In this document: in pieces, positions 57,601-64,000 of the stretch
Layout: each line of letters opens with the position of its first letter
Numbering within the stretch: the first letter of the stretch is position 1
Notes under the pieces: model-generated
What the model was told of the DNA's origin: nothing
The model's database searches: none
What the model saw: the letters and a program-made list of their open reading frames with translations, nothing else
Translations under genes and position numbers: made by a program
Assembly: GCA_000507305.1 (NCBI GenBank)
Contig: DF239086.1
Span: forward strand, 213,343 to 277,342
Length of the DNA stretch: 64,000 nt
DNA from: Breviolum minutum Mf 1.05b.01
Lineage: Eukaryota > Sar > Dinophyceae > Suessiales > Symbiodiniaceae
Direction: 5' to 3'

Positions 57601-60600
57601 CTGCAAAAAGGCCCATTGGATGCACACAGGTGGGCCGTTGGGTTGGCCCCCTGTGAAATCAAATGAATTTCAAGGGGGTCCAACGTCTTCATCATGTTGT
57701 TGTTTTCTTTTGAAAATCTTATAAGGTGGGCCAAAAGCAGTTGTAAGTGGAGTTATATACTGTAAATAACTATATATGACAAGGTGGGCCCCCCCCAAAA
57801 AAAAACAAGTTACAAATGGGATGACATCCTTTCCCCTCCATTATAACTGGTAGGGGACGCACTTTGTTTGGGATTTTTGGGTGGTCTTTTGATCGGGTTT
57901 TTCTATGGGTTGGAAGGGTACCCCAATGCCATATTTATCCCTGTAGCCGGCCTCATGATCGGGGATTCTTAAGGAAGACAATGATGATTATAAGTTACGT
58001 GGGGTTGGTACTATACATGGGCAATGATCTGTTTGGGTTGGCAATATAATCCCTGGAAGTCAACTCGACCACTAAACGAATTAATCTCTTAGAATTGCTG
58101 ATTATAATTATACACAATAAAACATGGTCCTTTCGGACTGACCATTCAAAGCATAGTCGACTTGGACTGCCCGAAAAATGTTTGGTTTGGTAAAACATAC
58201 GGCAAGTGAATCCATCCTCTTCATGAGAGTTTTTCATGACCCTCAATCTCGGGAGAGCAATTGCTGAATAAGGATCTTTGGGGGTGGGCTCTGTTTGGAT
58301 CTCGGCCAGTTCATTGGAGTTTTGAATGTCCTTGCAGGTGTTTAAGACTTTTTATAATGAATAACTTATGCGTACATGTCGCTTGTCGGATTGGAACCTA
58401 TACAGTAAGTGATCCAATTTCGACCTGACCCCGATTGCATTTCATTCTATACATCACGCGTGTTCCTTCAGTATTTTCAGAACAAACCCGACAGTCAAGG
58501 TTTGGCAAAGCACATGGTCCTGAACGTGCTAACTACATTGTTCCGAGGGTGCATCCCACAATGCAAGTTTACTAAGGGCTGTGAAATCCTGCACGATTCC
58601 TTGTTCTATGATGTTGTCGTCGTTGTTGTATTCTGTGTTTCTTCCCTCACAACAAATTAAATGTTTCATGAGAATCTGAGCTGCCCACCCCCCAATGCAA
58701 CCGCCCCCTGACACACAAGAGGATACAAATTACATCATTGTCCCTTCATAATCCCCTTATAAGGATATATGTATATATATTTCCTAGGGAGGTTCAGCAC
58801 CCAGGGTGCCCATGCCCAAGGAATTCCCATGGATTTTCTGGTATTACCTGCCGATCAGTTGCCTCGGTCACCAAGTGCTCGTTAGAAGCCTCAAGGACTT
58901 GGATGCCACCTGCCAAGCCAACCTGGGTAAGAATCTCAGGGTGGTGCTAAGTGCTGTTTTCTTAGGTGATATTTTTGTTGCAATGGGGATATTTTCCCCA
59001 CTCAGCCAAATGATTTTACCATAAAAACCAACTAAATGTATATAGGTGAATATACCAAACATGAATGGTATGGGAAATGGATCATGTAATTAAAAAACAG
59101 CTTTAATTTGTAATTTGTAACCTGTATTTCTATATTGATTCTATTTCTTTGATCAAGGATAAATGATAAAAGCTGCATCTCCTCTTCCCAACCTCACCAC
59201 AGTCTGTCTTCGTCTGCCAAGTATCGTCTCCTTCATTAAACTCCATCGCTTCGTCCTAAAAGGCATTGCAGCAACCACGTTCAAACGAAGATTTTATACC
59301 ACCGAAAACTAACCAACCTAGTTGGTGGTTGAACCAAACCCCTTTGAAAAAAAACAATCGAAATGGGAATCTTCCCCAAATAGGGTGTAAAACTCAAAAA
59401 TATTTGAAACCATCACACAGTGACAAATGCTTCCCCGTAAAAAGGGTCCCATTTTCCAAAGAAAAGTAATCTACTTTTCAGGGGACATGTCTGGTGGTCA
59501 GCTAATGGTTAATTGTTGGTGAAACGGGCCCAGTGGTTTGGATGGCCTTGGGATCCCCGAAAAAAGAAGGGGCCCAGTTACTATCCGGGGCATCAAGAAT
59601 TTTTAAACCACCGGGCCCCAAACCCATGGAATTTACAATTAACTGAAGCAACATGTAGAAACGAACATATCCGTTGGAATTAAAATTGAAAACAAAAAAC
59701 TCGCCAAAATCAAACCAGGACAATCAAAATCAATCACTGCAAACTTTGAATCTACACTCCCTTAAACTAACAGTTCGCCCCTGAAAATAGGCCATCCCAA
59801 AAGACGTTATTTTCATCTTCTAATCATGAATTTTTAGCGGTGAACTATTATAACTGGTGCATTGTTTTTCAGGAGAATTTCCCCCCCAAAAAAATCCTGG
59901 GCCCACATGGTGAAGCTTCAGCCTAGATGGTGAAGCTTCAGCCTAAAAAAAGTGTTGTATCAATGAGGAACAAAAGTGAGGCACGACCTCAAAATATCTA
60001 TTTTTTCCACAGGTTTGAGAAACCTGAACCAAAGATTTTCTATGTTTTTTTTCTGAAATTCCATTCTATTCCCACAACTTGGAGTATCCCATGGGATATT
60101 CAATTAATTATTACATATGACAGTTCCCTGACAAAAATCAACAAACTCAACCGCTCGGTCCGATCTCCGTCCGTGGATTTTCTCTTTGAGGTTTGTCCAA
60201 GTCTCAAAGGCCATTTTCTGCAGGAAACGTGACCATCTTGTTCGAGACACATTGGTGATGGTGCTGGCAGTCACACTCGCACGGTTTAACCGTGCATAGC
60301 CCTGACCAATGGGAGTGATCTACAACGTTAATTACAAAAAAACAGCCGCACACCGATACACAAGCATGAATTTGATAGATTTGTTTGGCAGTTAATGTTT
60401 TTAAACCATTGAATTTTGAAAATTCATATTAACCACCAACCTATCAAACACCTAACTGATAAATAAACATGCCTTACGCCTTACATCTCCAAAAACAGCC
60501 CGTGCCAACTTTGTGTCCCGCCTGCATGTTGGAATATGCATCATGGTATGATTGTGAGAGTTGAGCCACCAAGAGATTCATCAAAAAGATGCTCACAATG

Positions 60601-63600
60601 AAGAGGAAGACACAAACCGGCACTGCCACAATCGTAGAGGTGGCCACAAGATTCTGATACTTATCCTGTGGATACATCCTGGCAAATTCAGAAAGGGTTT
60701 CAGTTTTGAACGCCGGCATATAAATTGCCATTGAAATACCCACCAGTTTTCACATGAAGGACGTTCAAAAACCTACTCCTTTTTCATATGGTGAACCTAG
60801 GGCATCCCGATTCACTTCCAAACCATGATTTTTTGTTGCAAAGAATAGATGCATTCCAAGCCTTATAAGGATTACATAAATTCCAAGACATTTCCAAGAC
60901 CACATTTTTTTTGGGGATTTGCGCCCAGAAGCAGCACCAATGATATTTTTGCTCTTTGTGGGGATACATCGTAATTTGATCCGCACAACTTTTGTCAAAC
61001 TGTGCAAAAACCCTAGCATCCAGTATCAAATCCCAAACTATATCAACTATCCATCATTTACCTTTACATGAAGGTAAACATTACTATCCTCTTTTGACTA
61101 TCCCATGCTTTGGAGAAAAAAAACCATGGAAACCGATCTGAAAATCGCATGGGTCACTTCCGGTGTTTTGCGGTGGAAATCACCTCACCTGAGACTCATG
61201 GAGGTGAGCTCTTCCAACCACACAAAGGCACCAGCTTTTGAAGGCATCTCTAGGTACAAGGCACTGATGGCAGTGCTAAACCTGACAGCTTCAGGGTGGG
61301 TGCCGGATGTTAGGGACCGAAACGGCCGGTCCGAAACTGGGGAAAAATTTTCAGAAGCTTAGATGAATATGATTACAAAATAGATTGAAAGGACATTCAT
61401 GAAAGGAAATCACATTCCGGAAGGGGATGGATGTCTTGAATCAATGAAAAGCAGGGCCAGTCATAGAAGATCAAGAACAATGATATAACAAATGAGTAAG
61501 TGTTGAGACTGAGAAAGGCATCACATTAACAATTAGCGTCAATAATCATGAATATTTTAATGTTCAACGACTCTAAAGTACATAACATATATTTAATATT
61601 TACACATAGATATTATATAGAAAACAGAGTATGTATAAAGATTTTATGCAATACTCCAATCGTCCAGTTTTCCGGATCGAAAATTCCCCCACCCTTCACG
61701 CCGAGAGTGACGCCAAGAGGAGAAGAGCCAACGCTGAGAGGAAGAGGGCCACTTCCCCCGTCACGCGGCCGCAGACCAGGACATAGGCGGAAATCCGCAT
61801 GGAAAAAATCGCCAAATCCATCAGCAAAGCCCAGTAGAGAATCATCGCCAAGAAGGTGCAAACAGAATAGAAGTCTTTCCTCACCTGTGCAAACAAATGC
61901 TTATATATTGAGAAATTGGGCGAACAAATCTGTCAAACAGAACCTCAAATAAAAATCGCATAAAGTCGATAGAGAAAAATCAAAAAAGCTATGAGCGAAC
62001 AGATCTATGTTCCACGCGGGGAACATAGGCCCAGTTGAAGGAATGTGAAGTGTGAAGGTATTAGATCTCGAATACTGGAATACTGGACTGAGGCAAAATC
62101 AACCAAAGCAATTCAAGCAATGAACATGGATGAGGTTGCAATCACGAAAAGAAAAAGCAGTATTTTCTTAAACCACATGTCATGCTTCCCCTCAGGCATA
62201 GCATCTTAGAGGTACTTAAATAGCAACATCCAATGTAACATCATCCATGCTATACCTTCAAACTGTATTCATCCAGGAAAAAGCTGCTCCGCTCTGCCGC
62301 ACCTCTCCTTCCTCACAACTTTGTACAATGCCCTTGCCATCGCTTAAGCACCAAAAAAATGGCTCCTAGATTCATGGGATGAATGGATTGGGTCGACATG
62401 GCCAACACATGATGTGAAAATATGTGCCCAAAATCCCCTGCTGTTTTTTTAGATCAAATCAGCTTTGATGGATTTTTTTTTTGGGGGGGGGGGTTGTTTG
62501 ACAGAAAGGTGGTGAATGGTATGGGCCCACGGACCAGTGATTTCCCTTTGTGATGGCTTTGTGAGTTACCTCTCATTTCTGCCTCATGGGAGTTCCGTGG
62601 CAGGTGGAAAATTGCTATGCAATACCTTCCCTGAAACTAACGTTTTCGCCCCTAAAAATGGATGATTGGAAGAGAATTGTTTCCTTTGCTGCTCGGCCTA
62701 TTTTCAGGTGCGAACTGTTAGTTTCAGGGAGTGTAATAACCCCTATAAAGGAGTTATAGCCCTACTTATAGCTTGTGACTAGGCCTCAAAAGAGATCAAA
62801 GATGATAGCTCGACAGTTGAAAAATGCCTTCTTTTGGCTAACTTTCCGCTTATGGTGTCATGTCTACCTGACACACAAAAGCATGGAGTCCTTCCAAAAC
62901 AGACCCTTACGCAACTTGTATCTTCAAATCTTACCAATGGCTACCGGTTGATGGCTGAAATCCACTCAAACCCTTCAACAGTAGTTTTTGCCCATCAAAG
63001 CAGGTATGTTTGATCCCAAATCAGGCAGGTACACCAACAGTACGATATAAGAGATGGAGAGATTTAGATCTATAGGTCTGGTGCAACCCCATTAATTATA
63101 GACATCAATCGCCCCAATGAACCCCAATGCAGAAAAAAAAACGGTTGTCAAATCATTTGTCGCCAGCTGCCATCTTTCAGGAGCATTTTCCAACCATAGA
63201 TTTGAACATGGCACTCTTTTAAGAAATGGCCCGGGGCACGTTTCTAGTGACGTGACTTTCTCCATCCCCGACAATTCGCGCCTGCATGGCCATAATCACC
63301 AGCAACCAAAGCAAGCAGCAGTTTGCAGCATCTTGGATATTGAACAAATATGCAGGAATCCTGAGGGCCCCAAAACATGACTTGAAAACAGCGGCGAACC
63401 GAACGGAAAACTGAGTTGGATGACTTGGATTTGTATATATCTACCATCACCCAGGATCCCTGGGTGAATCACTAGGATGATACTATACATATACATGTTT
63501 AGGTTCAGGACTCTCAACCTAAACGCCTTGGGCCTTGCCGGGAGCCTGCATCCTGGGGGACCGGGGGGACCCGATCGAAGGGATGACTACCTGTTCCAAA

Positions 63601-63656
63601 TCTTCATAGCTCTTCATGTCATTAATACCCACGTTCATGTACCTATCACACATCAT
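57481..63656 (-). CDS. Voltage-gated-like cation channel, dinoflagellate type (partial, multi-exon)
   Basis: Nine minus-strand exons join without breaking frame: 63591-63656, 63280-63410, 63104-63215, 61700-61884, 61189-61281, 60522-60678, 60122-60301, 58848-58922, 57481-57600. The product has several hydrophobic segments, a pore-side stretch (FSTAISALY ... EELTSMSLRMYP), a final S6-like helix with FLMNLLVAQL, then GYARLNR, VGLAGGIQVLE and the end motif DTIKRFGGST...APWP. This order is typical of the ion transport (PF00520-like) channel families expanded in dinoflagellates, so a role as a membrane cation channel is inferred; ion selectivity cannot be told. Introns use GT or GC donors and AG acceptors. 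The 5' part probably lies beyond the right edge. Family C, H and A hairpins sit in one intron. Confidence 0.82.
58848..58922 (-). CDS. Channel exon 8 (VGLAGGIQVLE)
   Basis: Acceptor TTCTTACCCAG, 25 codons reading VGLAGGIQVLEASNEHLV then TEATDRQ, donor GTAATA. The GGIQVLE motif is diagnostic for the tail of dinoflagellate channels. Confidence 0.85.
59318..59416 (-). mobile_element. Family C element nested in channel intron
   Basis: Ends GTGATGGTTTC and CCACCAACTAG. Lies within the 1.2-kb intron between channel exons 7 and 8, so it is nested and not itself between exons. Confidence 0.7.
59907..59945. repeat. 19-bp direct duplication inside channel intron
   Basis: ATGGTGAAGCTTCAGCCTA occurs twice, separated by one G. 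On the gene strand each copy begins just after AG. Confidence 0.9.
60122..60301 (-). CDS. Channel exon 7 (post-S6 cytoplasmic region)
   Basis: Acceptor TTGGTCAG, then GYARLNRASVTASTITNV and RTRWSRFLQKMAFETW...VEFVDFCQGT. Exactly 60 codons, phase 0, donor GTCATA. Matches the D/N-M-x-GYARLNR motif that follows S6 in this family. Confidence 0.83.
60522..60678 (-). CDS. Channel exon 6 (S6-like helix)
   Basis: Starts with the G completing Arg, then MYPQDKYQNLVATSTI, VPVCVFLFIVSIFLMNLLVA and QLSQSYHDAYSNMQ. Ends CAG before GCGGGA, a GC donor; using GC rather than a downstream GT is required to meet GYARLNR of exon 7. Confidence 0.87.
61189..61281 (-). CDS. Channel exon 5 (pore-region segment)
   Basis: Acceptor GCTGTCAG and donor GTGAGG. 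Reads FSTAISALYLEMPSKAG then WLEELTSMSL and the first two bases of an Arg codon. Position between helices marks it as the pore loop region. Confidence 0.83.
61700..61884 (-). CDS. Channel exon 4 (membrane helices, SMRISAYVLVCGRV)
   Basis: Clean TTTGCACAG acceptor at phase 0. Reads VRKDFYSVCTFLAM, then LLMDLAIFSMRISAYVLVCG and EVALFLSALALLLLA. This is the most recognisable block of the dinoflagellate channel family. Ends GGC before GTGAAGG; the GC dinucleotide left over is completed by G of exon 5. Confidence 0.85.
62622..62738. mobile_element. Family A hairpin in channel intron
   Basis: Ends TTCCCTGAAACTAAC and GTTAGTTTCAGGGAG form a 14-bp inverted repeat; internal CGCCCCTAAAAATGG pairs loosely with CCTATTTTCAGGTGCG. 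Lies in the intron between channel exons 3 and 4. Confidence 0.75.
63104..63215 (-). CDS. Channel exon 3 (NLWLENAPERWQ)
   Basis: Begins after a TTAAAAG acceptor and reads VPCSNLWLENAPERWQ, then TTVFFSALGFIGAID, ending phase 0 at a GTCTAT donor. A WLE..PERWQ stretch before a helix is common in this channel family. Joins exon 4 in frame. Confidence 0.7.
63280..63410 (-). CDS. Channel exon 2 (first membrane segment)
   Basis: Acceptor CAACTCAG, then FSVRFAAVFKS ... RIPAYLFNIQD and a hydrophobic run CCLLWLLVIMAMQ. Ends with two bases GC before a GC donor (GCGAAT). The following 64-nt intron restores frame to the next exon. Confidence 0.65.
63591..63656 (-). CDS. Channel exon 1 in window (22 codons)
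   Basis: Flanked by TTTTTATAG acceptor and GTAGTC donor, phase 0 at both ends, reading MMCDRYMNVG...SYEDLEQ. It is assigned to the channel only because its phase and position fit upstream of the next exon. The ATG at its start follows the acceptor directly and need not be the start codon. Confidence 0.5.
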
Positions 63657-63660
63657 CTAT

Positions 63661-64000
63661 AAAAACAAAAAAACATGAAATTCGAAAACATCCACTTGTA
63701 ATGACAATCTTCAGCCTTTCCTCGAAAAAAAAACCCTTCAAAATCATCGAATGTTCCATTCGTTAAACTCCGCCGAGGTAACGGTATGCCGCACAACCAG
63801 CGATAGTCTTGGTTCTGCAAATCGGTAAAGAACTTTCGTAGTTGACCTCAAGGTCCCAAGAGAAAATCGCTACGAAACAATACACCCCCCGACATGACAT
63901 GGAACTTATCATGGCGGTTAGGGTGGGGGTTAGTTATAACCCTATACTTGTAAGGGTTATTATAACCGCATTTAAAGATTTATCTGGCCAAGTTAAAATA
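63661..64000. other. Right edge; possible further channel exon
   Basis: A GC-richer patch at about 63765-63860 minus reads LRKFFTDLQNQDYRWLCGIP in one frame and could be the next upstream channel exon, but boundaries are unclear. A palindromic GGTTATAACC-type repeat occupies 63916-63971. Confidence 0.3.

Noticed and set aside
58666-58707. Candidate channel 3' exon reading GAVALGGGQLRFS then stop after a good acceptor
   Set aside because: The exon at 57481-57600 carries the expected IKRFGGST...PWP tail and joins exon 8 in phase, so the earlier candidate is unnecessary.
60474-60743. Reading channel exon 6 as an 89-codon ORF starting at GTG and ending ...CFWRCKA
   Set aside because: Both ends are intron; phase with exons 5 and 7 demands 60678 and 60522 as boundaries.
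61282-61699. Channel intron 61282-61699 as an introner because AGGGTGGG and CCCACCCT lie near its ends
   Set aside because: The 8-bp inverted match is short, offset from the splice sites and not repeated elsewhere in the window.
1-64000. CRISPR array, phage, plasmid origin or bacterial operon
   Set aside because: No regular direct-repeat/spacer array, no long ORFs, no ribosome-binding pattern; exon-intron structure shows a eukaryotic nucleus.

Overview
The window reads as nuclear DNA of a dinoflagellate, most likely Suessiales/Symbiodiniaceae-like. Three things point there: (1) a ubiquitin-like plus RCC1-type repeat protein with the GSVVTWGD...GGDSSAV motif that is expanded in these genomes; (2) an ion-channel gene that ends in the GGIQVLE ... 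IKRFGGST...PWP tail, which I know only from dinoflagellate channels; (3) coding DNA cut into small exons, with GC as well as GT donors, in AT-rich DNA packed with short inverted repeats. No bacterial, organellar or viral gene was seen. ATG-to-stop ORFs are mostly meaningless here.

Layout. Nearly every coding segment I can support lies on the minus strand, as expected for a unidirectional gene block. From right to left: (a) 63.66-57.48 kb, an ion channel in nine exons joined with consistent phase, probably continuing beyond the right edge; (b) 57.0-43.2 kb, scattered minus-strand exons of unrecognised genes; (c) 43.0-41.9 kb, the Ubl/RCC1-like gene, with an assembly gap and a decayed 3' end; (d) about 42-37 kb, a more GC-rich stretch with a 40-bp tandem repeat and a tRNA-derived SINE-like element, and almost no hairpin elements; (e) 37-1 kb, many more minus-strand exons of unrecognised genes.

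Interspersed are about ten families of 75-150 bp inverted-repeat (MITE-like) elements. One of them, called family C here, is the most interesting signal. All ten copies have the same orientation, each can be read on the gene strand as a GT(GC)-to-AG intron of about 100 nt, and at least one copy (13.72-13.81 kb) restores an open frame between two coding segments when removed. I read it as an introner-like element that is, or is becoming, spliceosomal introns.

Apart from the channel and the RCC1-like gene, exon calls rest on splice-site pattern, open phase and protein-like composition. They are provisional, and no function is claimed for them.
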